Notes: generated by a model from the sequence alone, not told the origin. A stretch of DNA of 56,793 nt from CAZLYX01 sp964563885 (GCA_964563885.1 CAZLYX010000005.1:1-56793); one strand, 5' to 3'. Positions 43,426 to 52,339 are shown, numbered from the stretch's first letter. Translations and numbers: made by a program.

Positions 43426-44223
43426 TTAAGTATCAAGACTAGGATCGGTCCAGACGCTGCGGTAAGAAGTGTAATAAGACAGATATGAAATGGGGACAAG
43501 TGCTAGAAAAGCGAAACCTAAAGTCACTAAACTAAGGATAAGGCTAATTAAAAGAAATATAAAACCATAAACCGTAAAAGGAAGAATGTTTTTCAGGCAG
43601 CCTTTGATGCTCATTATCATCGCGCGAATTGGGTTTAAATCATTCAAAACAACTAAAGCCGTAGCAAACCAAAAGCTCATCATCCATATGTAAACTAAGA
43701 CAATGAGAAGAGAGATAGGCGCGATGAGTATTGTTATATTTGAAAAGTCTTTGATGTGCTGAAAGGGCATAAAAACGATAAAAAAGATAAAAAAGATAAA
43801 AACAAAAACCATCATTATTAGCAGATAGAGTAAAGCCAATAAAGACAATTCTAAAAATTTATATTGAAAACCGCTAAATAAATATTGAAATACTAACTCG
43901 CTTTGTTCGGCTAGCGCGTCAGCAGCAAGTAGAAAGCCGCCCAAAAATAAAAATGTTATAAAGTGTGCAGCAATACCACCAGCGAAAGGTACGAAAGAGA
44001 GCAGCACCATTATCATCATTATGGTTAACGTCATACCAATCCACGTTAGTGGACGCTGCCTAAATAACACCCAAGCTTGTTTAATCCAGTCTATGCCGGC
44101 GCTGGCAGGTAGTTTTCGAGGAGAAGTTAATAAAGCTGGCTGGCGATAAATATTGTCTGAGGTTATGAAGATAACATCGTCATTTTCTGATGTGGATTCA
44201 TAGGGTAGGTATGAATTAGGCAT
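43426..44223 (-). CDS. BPSS1780-family membrane protein
   Basis: About 265 aa with five or six hydrophobic segments. The N-terminal cytoplasmic part has PRKLPASAGIDWIKQAWVLFRQRPLTWIGMTL, the pattern of the BPSS1780 family common in Betaproteobacteria. A long, very hydrophobic middle rich in Phe and Ile follows. LNDLNPIRAMIMSIKGCLKNILPF comes before the last helices. Function is unknown. The frame is open to 44346, but the first 41 residues of that reading look like no domain, so I take the ATG at 44223; no clear ribosome site supports either. An exact TTCAGGCAGCCT (Simonsiella-type DUS) lies inside at 43591-43602. Confidence 0.72.
   Translation of the reverse strand: MPNSYLPYESTSENDDVIFITSDNIYRQPALLTSPRKLPASAGIDWIKQAWVLFRQRPLTWIGMTLTIMMIMVLLSFVPFAGGIAAHFITFLFLGGFLLAADALAEQSELVFQYLFSGFQYKFLELSLLALLYLLIMMVFVFIFFIFFIVFMPFQHIKDFSNITILIAPISLLIVLVYIWMMSFWFATALVVLNDLNPIRAMIMSIKGCLKNILPFTVYGFIFLLISLILSLVTLGFAFLALVPISYLSYYTSYRSVWTDPSLDT
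43591..43602. repeat. Simonsiella-dialect uptake sequence
   Basis: TTCAGGCAGCCT is the complement of AGGCTGCCTGAA, one base different from the dialect used elsewhere here; it lies inside the BPSS1780-type gene. Confidence 0.7.
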
Positions 44224-44846
44224 AGAGATTTTCGTGAAAGCTAATGAAATTGGTTTGTCAAAATATGGTAGACATAATAACGCACTGAGTTTTGAAACAC
44301 ATAATTTTTTATTGCTCAAGCTGGTAATGAACGATAACGTCTGCATTAATGATTTAATTTATAAAGCTGGTGTTGTATATGTTAAATAATGGTGCTTTAT
44401 AAAGCTAAAAAAGAACAATCTTTGATAATGCACCACTCATTTTTTCAATAATTATTGGTAAATCGAAGATTAATAAGCACTTTTGCTCATTCCTTTTCAA
44501 TATTTGCTTTGTTTAAATTTTTCATAAACTGAACAGTATGCAAAGTAGGAGGAGAACCCTTAGGTTGGGGCATGAAACAGTTATTAGTGTCGGAAAAATC
44601 ATCATCCTTATCTTTTGATTTACACGGACACAATCAAATAAAACTGTAGGTAAGGGTTTAGACAGTACTGTTGTCTGGTTATGTTGTCGATTTAAGTGCA
44701 TTATGCGACTATTAACAACTTGCATGATTTTCTGCGCATGCTAATGATCATTTTATGTTATTAAATAACACTTAGAGTTTGATTTAAATACCGTAAATCT
44801 TGGTTCGTTAGCACTGAAAGCGGCTGTTCTAATAAGTAAATGCGGT

Positions 44847-44852
44847 TATAAT
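44847..44852 (+). promoter_or_regulatory. -10 element of rlmK
   Basis: TATAAT, 33 bp before the rlmK ATG. The rest of the gap 44347-44846 is AT-rich and I see no gene in it. Confidence 0.45.
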
Positions 44853-44865
44853 AGCGTTTTAATTT

Positions 44866-44877
44866 TTCAGGTAGCCT
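44866..44877. repeat. DNA uptake sequence in the rlmK leader
   Basis: Exact TTCAGGTAGCCT, seven bases before the rlmK ATG; its AGG is the nearest thing to a ribosome site. Confidence 0.85.
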
Positions 44878-44884
44878 CATTGTT

Positions 44885-45844
44885 ATGAGCGACATTACTG
44901 CGTTTGCTAATCGATTGGGCAAAAACGCTAAGCATTACTTAAAATGGGCGCGCCGCCAAGATGTTGAAGCATGGCGTATGTATGACCGCGATATTCCACA
45001 GTTTCCATTTGCAATAGACGTTTACGGCGAAAAAATTCATTTGCAAGAATATGATACTGGTTGGTTAATGCAGCCAGAAGAACATAAACAATGGCTTAAT
45101 GAAGTGTTAGAAGCCATCAGTTTTGTGACTGGTTTTGCACCTGAAAATATTCATCTAAAGCGTCGCGAGCGTCAAAAAGGAACGCAGCAGTATGAGAAAA
45201 CGGGTAGAGCGGGTGCTGATTTTATGGTGCAAGAAAACGGGCGTAGCTTTTGGGTGAACCTTGAAAAATATTTGGATACTGGCCTATTTTTAGACCATAG
45301 GAACACGCGAAAACTGATTGGTGAAATGGCTTCAGGCAAGCGGTTGCTAAATTTATTTGCTTACACAGGCAGTTTTACCGTTTATGCAGCAACCGGCGGA
45401 GCAGTGAGCAGTGAAACAGTAGACCTCTCTAATACTTATTTAGATTGGGCGCGCCGAAATTTTGAATTAAATAGCATCGATTCCAAGCAACATGAAATCA
45501 TCCGTGCCGATGTGTTTCAATACTTAGACGAAGCTGCATATATGCGTAAAAAGTTTGATTTGATTGTGATGGATCCACCTAGCTTTTCCAACAGTAAGAA
45601 GATGTTGGATATACTGGATATCCAGCGCGATCATATGCGCTTGATCGAGGGCACAATGAAGCTGCTGACTTCTGAGGGCACGTTGTACTTTTCTAACAAT
45701 TTGCGCAGCTTTGAATTAAGCTCTGAAGCAGCACGGCGTTATGCCGTAAAGGATATATCCAAACAATCGGTGCCGGAAGATTTTCGCAATAAAAAAATCC
45801 ATCAATGTTGGACAATACAGCATTTATCTTCAGGTAGCCTTTAA
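44885..45844 (+). CDS. rlmK: Class I SAM methyltransferase, RlmK-type (23S rRNA m7G2069)
   Basis: A 319-aa stand-alone protein matching the C-terminal (RlmK) half of the fused E. coli RlmKL, which makes m7G2069 in 23S rRNA. It begins with NRLGKNAKHYLKWARRQDVEAWRMYDRDIPQFPFAIDVYG. The SAM motif I is GKRLLNLFAYTGSFTVYAATGGA. Motif II is VDLSNTYLDWARRNFELN. Motif IV is DLIVMDPPSFSNSKKM. The fused RlmL half is absent here, as expected where the genes are split. A DUS covers its stop region. Confidence in the family is high; the exact base target is by homology. Confidence 0.88.
   Translation: MSDITAFANRLGKNAKHYLKWARRQDVEAWRMYDRDIPQFPFAIDVYGEKIHLQEYDTGWLMQPEEHKQWLNEVLEAISFVTGFAPENIHLKRRERQKGTQQYEKTGRAGADFMVQENGRSFWVNLEKYLDTGLFLDHRNTRKLIGEMASGKRLLNLFAYTGSFTVYAATGGAVSSETVDLSNTYLDWARRNFELNSIDSKQHEIIRADVFQYLDEAAYMRKKFDLIVMDPPSFSNSKKMLDILDIQRDHMRLIEGTMKLLTSEGTLYFSNNLRSFELSSEAARRYAVKDISKQSVPEDFRNKKIHQCWTIQHLSSGSL
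45829..45840. repeat. DNA uptake sequence at the end of rlmK
   Basis: Exact TTCAGGTAGCCT coding the last residues of RlmK. A near copy (ACGCTACCTGAA, 11/12) in the opposite direction follows at about 45853-45864, so the two form a hairpin between rlmK and the lipoprotein gene. Confidence 0.85.
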
Positions 45845-45876
45845 GGTTGTTTGACGCTACCTGAACAGGAGTCATC

Positions 45877-46461
45877 ATGAATAGCTTGAAATACATTTAT
45901 CTATTACCAGTAGTTTTGTTATTGAGTGGCTGTATGTATGCCGAAACGCCAGAGGGTCGAGTGGCAGTGGTCGATTTACCCGTGCATAACACTACAACAA
46001 TCAATAAAACGGTGCGCATCATCGCCCCGCCAGGCACAACGGTTGTTTATGGAGAAAGTGCGCCTTATCACTACGTGAGAGATCCTTATCCGCAAACCTA
46101 TCCAGCTCGTTTGCCGCTGTATGCTGCTAATGGCCACTGCTTAGACGGCAGACGTGCTACAGCAAGCAGTTTACAGACGGCACCTTGTGATGGTATGGCT
46201 TACCAAGATTTTGCTTTTATGCACAATACGTTGCAGACGCTAGGTCAATGTGTATCAGTGAGCAGTGGGCGCTTTTCTTCGCGCTCGCGCATATCTTTAG
46301 TTGCTTGTAACGGTAGCATTGAACAGCAATGGTTTGCAGATGGTCAGCGTATCCGCAGCATACTGAATGGGCAATGTTTAGATGCAAACAAAACAGGTAG
46401 TGCAGTGCGTTTACAAAGTTGTGATGATTCCATTGGCCAGCAATTTGGCCGTCACCACTAA
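45877..46461 (+). CDS. Lipoprotein with C-terminal ricin-B-like beta-trefoil domain
   Basis: A 194-aa predicted lipoprotein. The signal peptide is MNSLKYIYLLPVVLLLSGC, with lipobox LSGC and Cys19 as the lipidated residue. A linker to about residue 80 carries a Tyr/Pro-rich stretch. Residues 84-191 contain three alike repeats, each with a Cys pair and a QxW/F-type end: Cys88-Cys104 with YQDF, Cys125-Cys144 with QQW, and Cys167-Cys182 with QQF. This is the pattern of a three-fold ricin B-type lectin. A sugar-binding or envelope-attached role is inference. It lies 32 bp after rlmK, perhaps cotranscribed. Confidence 0.82.
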   Translation: MNSLKYIYLLPVVLLLSGCMYAETPEGRVAVVDLPVHNTTTINKTVRIIAPPGTTVVYGESAPYHYVRDPYPQTYPARLPLYAANGHCLDGRRATASSLQTAPCDGMAYQDFAFMHNTLQTLGQCVSVSSGRFSSRSRISLVACNGSIEQQWFADGQRIRSILNGQCLDANKTGSAVRLQSCDDSIGQQFGRHH

Positions 46462-46566
46462 AATAATTTGAGCGTAAGTTGTTATTACAATCTCATTATT
46501 AAATTAATAAAATACAATAAAATACAATAAAACCAATAAGTAACACCCAATAAAAGAAAGACATTG

Positions 46567-47748
46567 ATGCAAAATTACCTTACCCCAAACTTCTCATTTG
46601 CTCCCGTAATTCCTGAACGTGGTTTGGGTAGTCGTGTTTGGGATAGCGAAGGTCGAGAATATATAGATTTATCTGGTGGTATCGCGGTGAACGCGCTTGG
46701 ACATTGTCATCCACAGCTGATTGAAGCCATGAATGAGCAAGCGCATAAGTTATGGCATGTTTCTAATATTTACACCACCGAGTCAGCACAAAGTTTGGCT
46801 CAAAAACTGGTAAAACATACTTTTGCTGATAAAGTGTTTTTTTGTAATTCTGGCGCAGAAGCCAATGAAGCGGCACTAAAACTGGCGCGAAAATATGCGC
46901 GCGACCACCATAGTGAAGAAAAAAATGAAATTATTGCCTGCGTAAATGCATTTCATGGCCGCACCTTGTTTACTGTGAGCGTTGGTGGTCAGCCAAAGTA
47001 TAGCCAAGACTTTGCGCCGTTGCCGCTCGGTATTAACCATGTTCCCTTTAATGATGTAGAAGCACTTGCCGCTGCTATTAGTGACAAAACTTGCGCAGTG
47101 ATTATTGAGCCAATTCAGGGTGAAAGCGGTGTTTTGCCGGCTACCGAAGAATATTTAGAGGCAGCACGCCGTTTGTGTGACCAACATCAAGCTTTGCTCG
47201 TGTTTGATGAGGTGCAAACTGGCATGGGCCGTACTGGTAAATTGTTTGCTTATGAAGGTTACGATGTGGTGCCAGATGTGCTCACCAGCGCTAAGGCTTT
47301 GGGTAGTGGTTTTCCGATTGGGGCAATGCTGACAACCAATAAAATTGCGCCAAGCTTTGGCCCAGGCACACATGGTTCTACTTTCGGTGGTAATCCCTTG
47401 GCATGTGCTGTAGCGTCTAAAGCCTTCGACATCATCAATAGTCCTGAAACATTGGCCCATGTGCAACGCCAAAGTGAACAATTAAAAACTGAGCTTGAAA
47501 AAATAGCCACAGAAACAGGAGTGTTTAAACATATTCGTGGTGTTGGCTTGTTAATCGGCTGTGTATTGGCAGAGCAATATAGCGACCGAGCCAATGATTT
47601 AATGGAAGAAGCTTTGAGGCAAGGTTTGATGGTGTTGATGGCCGGTGGCAATGTTTTGCGTTTGGCTCCCAGCTTGTTGCTGAGTGATGAAGATGTACAA
47701 GAGGGCATGAGCCGCTTGCGGGCTACCTTAGCAATTTGGCAAGGTTAA
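46567..47748 (+). CDS. argD: Acetylornithine aminotransferase ArgD
   Basis: PLP-dependent class III aminotransferase of arginine synthesis (N-acetylornithine to the semialdehyde), possibly also acting on succinyldiaminopimelate in lysine synthesis. The 393-aa protein has YIDLSGGIAVNALGHCHP, FFCNSGAEANEAALKLARKYA, AFHGRTLFTVSVGGQ, EPIQGESGV, and LLVFDEVQTGMGRTGKLFAYE. The PLP lysine is in TSAKALGSGFPIGAM. The start is the ATG at 46567; a TTG at 46564 directly before it is less likely. A GC-rich hairpin lies downstream. Confidence 0.94.
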   Translation: MQNYLTPNFSFAPVIPERGLGSRVWDSEGREYIDLSGGIAVNALGHCHPQLIEAMNEQAHKLWHVSNIYTTESAQSLAQKLVKHTFADKVFFCNSGAEANEAALKLARKYARDHHSEEKNEIIACVNAFHGRTLFTVSVGGQPKYSQDFAPLPLGINHVPFNDVEALAAAISDKTCAVIIEPIQGESGVLPATEEYLEAARRLCDQHQALLVFDEVQTGMGRTGKLFAYEGYDVVPDVLTSAKALGSGFPIGAMLTTNKIAPSFGPGTHGSTFGGNPLACAVASKAFDIINSPETLAHVQRQSEQLKTELEKIATETGVFKHIRGVGLLIGCVLAEQYSDRANDLMEEALRQGLMVLMAGGNVLRLAPSLLLSDEDVQEGMSRLRATLAIWQG

Positions 47749-47777
47749 ACAAGAGTTGGTGTAATCTAAATATATTA

Positions 47778-47797
47778 AAGCGAGCCGAGGCTCGCTT
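47778..47797 (+). terminator. GC-rich hairpin after argD
   Basis: AAGCGAGC-CGAG-GCTCGCTT perfect stem-loop, about 30 bp past the argD stop, without a T run. It may end the transcript with Rho help or protect its 3' end. The rest of the gap 47798-48074 is AT-rich, with AAAT tandem copies and the AAATAACTAG word (48022-48031). Confidence 0.55.
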
Positions 47798-48074
47798 CAT
47801 TGCGCTATTTAAGTTTTAAGCATTGATAGGGTTTAAGTAGCCTTTTCTATTTTACTAAGATGCTGATTAGTCATTATTTTTACAATTTTGTTAAATTATG
47901 TGATGATTTGATGTGGAATTATAAATACCTATACCGCATATCGAAAAAGTTTCCCGTTAGGATGGTCACAAATGGCATGACTTTATTTTTAGGCTATGCT
48001 TAGGATCAAATATAAATAAATAAATAACTAGGGAAAACTGTTTTACAGTTTTATTGAGATAGGGAGTATCCATC

Positions 48075-48758
48075 ATGATGAAAAAATGTGTCATTCTCAG
48101 CGGCGCGGGCATCAGTGCCGATAGTGGTTTAAAAACCTTCCGTGATGCGGGTGGTTTATGGGAAGGCTATAAAGTAGAAGAAGTGTGTACGCCTGAAGCG
48201 TATGCACGTAATCCACAACTGGTAATAGATTTTTATAACCATCGTCGGCGCCAAGCTAATGCCGCCCAACCTAATGAAGCGCACAAAGCGTTGGTGGCTT
48301 TAGAACCGCATTATCGTGTTGAAATTGTGACTCAAAACGTAGATGATTTACATGAGCGTGCAGGAAGTCAATCAGTATTGCATTTACATGGAGAGCTTAA
48401 TAAAGTTCGCAGCTGTGTGAATACTGATGAAGTCATGCGTTGGACAGGTGATCAAGAGGCCAGCGATTGTGATGCAGAGGGCTATCCTTTGCGCCCGCAT
48501 ATTGTTTGGTTTGGCGAAGATGTACCCATGTTTGGCGATGCTGTGCATCTAATGGAAGACGCTGATATTGTGATTGTGATTGGCACATCCTTGAATGTTT
48601 ATCCTGCTGCTTCATTGTTACGTTATGCACCAGCTCATGCTGAAGTGTATTTGATCGACCCCAACCCAGGCAAACTGGATGTTCAGGCTGAAATCATTCC
48701 ACAGCGTGCGAAAGATGGTGTGCCAACCTTGGTGAGTCATTTAATCAACATTGCATAA
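48075..48758 (+). CDS. cobB: NAD-dependent protein deacylase, CobB-type sirtuin
   Basis: A 227-aa sirtuin that removes acyl groups from lysines with NAD. It has the NAD site LSGAGISADSGLKTFRDAGGLW (about residues 8-29) and TQNVDDLHERAG. HLHGEL contains the catalytic His, and FYNHRRRQ has the Tyr and Arg of desuccinylating class III sirtuins. VIGTSLNVYPAASLL follows. The zinc module is reduced: only one Cys before and one after the WTGDQ stretch (RSCV and SDCD) instead of four. The AGGGAG site is 8 bp upstream. Confidence 0.9.
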   Translation: MMKKCVILSGAGISADSGLKTFRDAGGLWEGYKVEEVCTPEAYARNPQLVIDFYNHRRRQANAAQPNEAHKALVALEPHYRVEIVTQNVDDLHERAGSQSVLHLHGELNKVRSCVNTDEVMRWTGDQEASDCDAEGYPLRPHIVWFGEDVPMFGDAVHLMEDADIVIVIGTSLNVYPAASLLRYAPAHAEVYLIDPNPGKLDVQAEIIPQRAKDGVPTLVSHLINIA

Positions 48759-48778
48759 GCAATAAATGATGTAAATAA

Positions 48779-48810
48779 AGGCTACCTGAAGATAATCTTT
48801 CAGGTAGCCT
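48779..48810. terminator. Bidirectional DUS terminator
   Basis: Exact inverted copies at 48779-48790 and 48799-48810 with an 8-nt loop between convergent genes; A3 and T3 flanks. Confidence 0.9.
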
Positions 48811-48834
48811 TTATATTGGTTTTATTAACACGGT

Positions 48835-49671
48835 TTATTTAGTTGCAAAAGTATTACATTGATTGATATCGCCGCTTTTCAGTCCACGCTGAAACCAAGC
48901 CAAGCGCTCAGCTGACGAACCGTGAGTAAAGCTGTCTGGCACAATATAACCCTGCGCTTGTTTTTGTAAACGATCATCACCCACAGCTTCCGCTGCATTG
49001 AAAGCATCTTTCAAATCCGTTTGATCCATTAGATTCTGTGCCACTGCTTCACCACCCCAAATACCCGCAAAGCAATCAGCTTGTAATTCTAGTTGTACCG
49101 ATAACGCGTTGGCTTGTGCTTTACTCGCTGTTTGCTGCGCTTGGTTGACTTGTGGCAAAATGCCGAGCAAATTTTGAACATGATGACCAACTTCATGGGC
49201 AATCACATAAGCAAAAGCCGCATCGCCTGAAGCACCCAGCTTTTTACGCATATCTTCATAAAAAGATAAGTCTAAATATACTTTACGATCAGCCGGACAG
49301 TAGAAGGGCCCCATTGCAGCTTGGCCAGTACCGCAGCCAGTGCGTGTGCCACCTGTATATAAAACCATGGTAGTGGGCGAGTATTTTTGACCATGCTTGG
49401 CAAAATAGTTACTCCAAGTGGCTTCGGTCTCTGCTAAAACAACGCGTGATAACTCATTTAGTTGTTTCTCTTGATTAGAGTTTAAAGTTGTTGACTGCTG
49501 ACTCAACCCAGCGCTGGGCGTACCAACTATGCCTGAGAGGTCTACACCATAATATGCACCGACTAACAACACGATAATACCAAGAACACCAGTGCCCTTG
49601 CCGCCCATACGGCTACCTTGACCACGACGGTCTTCTACATTTGAACTTTGTTTTCGGCCTTGCCAACGCAT
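48835..49671 (-). CDS. YpfJ-family neutral zinc metallopeptidase
   Basis: A 278-aa membrane-anchored protein. The N-terminus is basic and cytoplasmic (WQGRKQSSNVEDRRGQGSRM), followed by one membrane segment (GVLGIIVLLVGAYYGVDL, about residues 28-45). The outer domain then has VLYTGGTRTGCGTGQAAMGPFYCPADRKVYLDLSFYEDM, the zinc motif HEVGHHVQN, QLELQADCFAGIWG as the second metal block, and DSFTHGSSAERLAWFQRGL. This is the YpfJ/KPN_02809 family. The substrate is unknown; quality control in the periplasm is a guess. Confidence 0.9.
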   Translation of the reverse strand: MRWQGRKQSSNVEDRRGQGSRMGGKGTGVLGIIVLLVGAYYGVDLSGIVGTPSAGLSQQSTTLNSNQEKQLNELSRVVLAETEATWSNYFAKHGQKYSPTTMVLYTGGTRTGCGTGQAAMGPFYCPADRKVYLDLSFYEDMRKKLGASGDAAFAYVIAHEVGHHVQNLLGILPQVNQAQQTASKAQANALSVQLELQADCFAGIWGGEAVAQNLMDQTDLKDAFNAAEAVGDDRLQKQAQGYIVPDSFTHGSSAERLAWFQRGLKSGDINQCNTFATK

Positions 49672-50246
49672 GGTAAACCCCTTTTTAAATGCTAATTTAT
49701 AGTGTGAAAATTATAGGCTTAAATATGGTTTAACAAAATGAAGCGTTATAAATGGTCGTTTTATGATGTGGAGCAGTAATTTTTAAAAAACTAACTGTAA
49801 TTAAAATCTATTCTTTTTTAGAAAATAACATAAATGTCTTCACTAGCGGGTATAAGGATTTGGCTATCAAACAATGATTCAATGTTGATTAGTAAAACAT
49901 CAATTCCATGTAAGCTTGAAAGCATTTGTAGCTCACTTTTTAACATCCTCATTTAAACTGCTAATCACTAAGTTGAGCTAATAATTCACGTGCAGTAAAT
50001 GTTCACTCAGGATTGGCTTATAGTGTTTGAATAATCATTTGGACGCGAGTGGTCATTTTTCCCCAATAACATAGTGGTTTTCAGTACACACGGCGTATTA
50101 GATTGTTGCGTATTAAGTGATTTAAACATTTACCTACGTAACCATCATTGAAGCCATAAGTTTGCATCGATTAATGTGGTGGTAACAGTTGCTTTCTGAT
50201 TTTCGAGTTATTTTAATAGAAAATCAAAAAGTATGTTTACTTATAG

Positions 50247-50387
50247 AGCGACAATAGTATTTATAATTATGATTTAATATTACAACCATTCACCAAATTT
50301 GTTGATATACCAGTTTTTGACAATTTGGGTCAAACGATTGGTATAAACGCAACAGCGGGATATACACAAAGACCTTTAGGCAAATAA
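50247..50387 (+). pseudogene. Decayed 3' end of an unidentified gene
   Basis: A 46-codon open stretch without a start codon runs from just after an in-frame TAG to a TAA at 50385-50387. The predicted tail is varied and protein-like, including FVDIPVFDNLGQTIGINATAGYT and a final QRPLGK. A perfect 8-bp hairpin (AAGTGCTT/AAGCACTT, 50405-50427) follows at the distance of a terminator. This fits a gene eroded from its 5' side. I cannot name the family. The rest of the 49672-50674 gap is AT-rich with no recognisable gene. Confidence 0.35.
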
Positions 50388-50520
50388 CTGATTTTAAATT
50401 ATAAAAGTGCTTTTGGTTTAAGCACTTACGCCGCTTGAAATATGTTGTTTTGCTTTTTGGGAGGAAATTCCATCTTCCGAGCTATCCATCATTAGGTAGA
50501 CATCATTACTGTCTTGGTAA

Positions 50521-50538
50521 GAAGCTTGTCGAAGCTTC
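50521..50538. repeat. Perfect palindrome in the gene-poor stretch
   Basis: GAAGCTT-GTCG-AAGCTTC, 7-bp arms. A tandem AACAACTTATTAA repeat follows at about 50581-50608. No function is apparent. Confidence 0.5.
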
Positions 50539-50662
50539 TCAGTTGCAGCAGAAATTTATTTCTGGATTGGGCGCAGTTTTAAACAACTTATTAAAACAAC
50601 TTATTAAGAGTTGGTTTTGGTTTCTTCATATTAGAGTTTCTATATAAATGCAGTTTGCAGGC

Positions 50663-50674
50663 TTCAGGTAGCCT
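50663..50674. repeat. DNA uptake sequence at the hslR 3' end
   Basis: Exact TTCAGGTAGCCT abutting the hslR stop codon. Confidence 0.85.
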
Positions 50675-51073
50675 TTACAAATCTCGTTTTACTTTGTCTA
50701 GCTGGCGGCGATCACGCTTTGTTGGTCTGCCTTCAGGATAAGCAGCGCTGATGCGGCTTGCTTGATCGAGTGACTTTTGCTCTTCGCGTTGCTTAACAAC
50801 CACCATATCTTCCTCATATAAGGTGCGTGCTTCTGGCGCAGGACGGCGTTGGTGGCTTAATGTTAAAACAGTAATTTTATAAGGCAGGGAGTTGAGAGTA
50901 AGATCGATTTTGTTGCCAGCACTGATGTTTTTACTATTTTTCACTTTAGTGCCGTTAACTTGTACGCGGCCTAATTCGATATGACGTTGAGCGAGAGCAC
51001 GCGTTTTAAAAAAGCGTGCTACCCATAACCATTTATCTAAGCGCATAGCAATATTGTCAGGGTTATTTTTCAT
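50675..51073 (-). CDS. hslR: Ribosome-associated heat shock protein Hsp15 (S4 domain)
   Basis: Small RNA-binding protein that, in E. coli, returns 50S subunits carrying stuck nascent chains to use. The 132-aa protein has the S4 domain at residues 10-60 (MRLDKWLWVARFFKTRALAQRHIELGRVQVNGTKVKNSKNISAGNKIDL). A basic C-terminal extension ends KRDRRQLDKVKRDL, as in Hsp15. It is alone; no clear ribosome site precedes its ATG. A DUS touches the stop codon. Confidence 0.92.
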   Translation of the reverse strand: MKNNPDNIAMRLDKWLWVARFFKTRALAQRHIELGRVQVNGTKVKNSKNISAGNKIDLTLNSLPYKITVLTLSHQRRPAPEARTLYEEDMVVVKQREEQKSLDQASRISAAYPEGRPTKRDRRQLDKVKRDL

Positions 51074-51230
51074 AGTAATTTTATTAGTGGTTTATCGTAT
51101 GAGTTTAACATATGAAATTTTATGCGATGCGGGCTTGAATTCACGCTTATGAGGTAAATTTAATAAATGAAGACGCTTAAATTATGGTATAAATCTAAAA
51201 TAGTTTGGCTTTAAGCTAATTGATTAGCCA

Positions 51231-51242
51231 AGGCTACCTGAA
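51231..51242. repeat. DNA uptake sequence upstream of accA
   Basis: Exact AGGCTACCTGAA, 114 bp before the accA ATG; single copy. Confidence 0.85.
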
Positions 51243-51355
51243 AATAAAGTTAAAGTAGAGTTTGTTTATATCTATTTTTTATCTATTAAGTGATGCTGTC
51301 AAAATGCCTTTGTTCGCGTATGATGGTGTCCATTCAATTTATCAGAGTGCATTAC

Positions 51356-52315
51356 ATGAAACCTATTTTTCTGGATTTTGAACAACCGATTGCTGAATTA
51401 ACTAATAAAATTGAGGAGCTGCGTTTTGTTCAGGACGGCTCTGCTTTGGATATTTCTGACGAAATAGCTCGTTTACAGAAAAAAAGTAATGGTTTAACTA
51501 AAACTATTTTTTCAAAGTTAACACCATCTCAAGTGTCACAAGTTTCTCGTCACCCACAACGTCCTTATACGTTGGATTATATTCAAGCCATCTGTACTGA
51601 TTTTCAAGAATTACACGGTGATCGCCATTTTGCGGATGATCATGCAATTGTTGGCGGTTTGGCACGTTTTAATGGCCAAAGTGTCGTGGTAATCGGCCAC
51701 CAAAAAGGTCGTGATACCAAAGAAAAGATACGTCGTAATTTTGGCATGCCTAAACCAGAAGGTTATCGTAAAGCTTTGCGACTCATGCAAACTGCTGAAA
51801 AATTCCGGTTGCCTGTGCTAACCTTTATTGATACGCCTGGTGCTTATCCTGGCATCGGCGCTGAAGAGCGTGGTCAGTCTGAAGCCATTGGCCGTAACTT
51901 ATATGAGTTATCCCGTTTGCATGTGCCAGTGATCTGTACGATTATTGGTGAGGGTGGCTCTGGTGGAGCTTTGGCAATTGCAGTGGGCGATTATGTGAAT
52001 ATGCTGCAATATTCTACTTATTCGGTAATTTCGCCAGAAGGTTGTGCTTCTATTTTGTGGAAAACCGCTGATAAAGCTTCAGATGCTGCACAGGCGTTGG
52101 GGATTATCGCGAAACGCTTGGCTGATCTGGATCTGATTGATCGTGTAATTGAAGAGCCTTTGGGCGGAGCCCACCGTAATTATGCGGAGATTACACAGCG
52201 AGTTAAAGACGTTATTAGCGAGCAGTTGCGGGCAGCACAGGATATTCCGCTTGCTGATTTATTAACACGCCGCTTTGATCGCATCATGGACTATGGCCAG
52301 TTTACCGAAAAATAA
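51356..52315 (+). CDS. accA: Acetyl-CoA carboxylase carboxyltransferase subunit alpha AccA
   Basis: Alpha subunit of the carboxyltransferase that passes CO2 from biotin to acetyl-CoA, making malonyl-CoA for fatty acid synthesis. The 319-aa protein equals E. coli AccA in length. It has FLDFEQPIAEL at the N-terminus, RHPQRPYTLDYI, IIGHQKGRDTKEKIRRNFGMPKPEGYRKALRLM, TFIDTPGAYPGIGAEERGQSEAIG and IGEGGSGGALAI. The ATG at 51356 gives the family start; the frame is open upstream to 51290 but adds 22 unrelated residues. tilS follows after a terminator-like hairpin. Confidence 0.96.
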   Translation: MKPIFLDFEQPIAELTNKIEELRFVQDGSALDISDEIARLQKKSNGLTKTIFSKLTPSQVSQVSRHPQRPYTLDYIQAICTDFQELHGDRHFADDHAIVGGLARFNGQSVVVIGHQKGRDTKEKIRRNFGMPKPEGYRKALRLMQTAEKFRLPVLTFIDTPGAYPGIGAEERGQSEAIGRNLYELSRLHVPVICTIIGEGGSGGALAIAVGDYVNMLQYSTYSVISPEGCASILWKTADKASDAAQALGIIAKRLADLDLIDRVIEEPLGGAHRNYAEITQRVKDVISEQLRAAQDIPLADLLTRRFDRIMDYGQFTEK

Positions 52316-52339
52316 GTCGACATGAATAACGTTAAAATT

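Noticed and set aside
44522..44725. Small minus-strand ORF of 67 codons before rlmK
   Set aside because: No ribosome site, no domain and biased composition; probably chance in AT-rich DNA.
8530..48810. Repeated 12-mers as a CRISPR array or transposon ends
   Set aside because: They are dispersed single or inverted pairs at gene ends, the pattern of Neisseriaceae uptake sequences; there are no regular spacers or cas genes.
50435..50647. ORF of 70 codons in the gene-poor stretch before hslR
   Set aside because: It starts with TTG, contains a palindrome and a tandem repeat, and has no recognisable domain; not supported as a gene.
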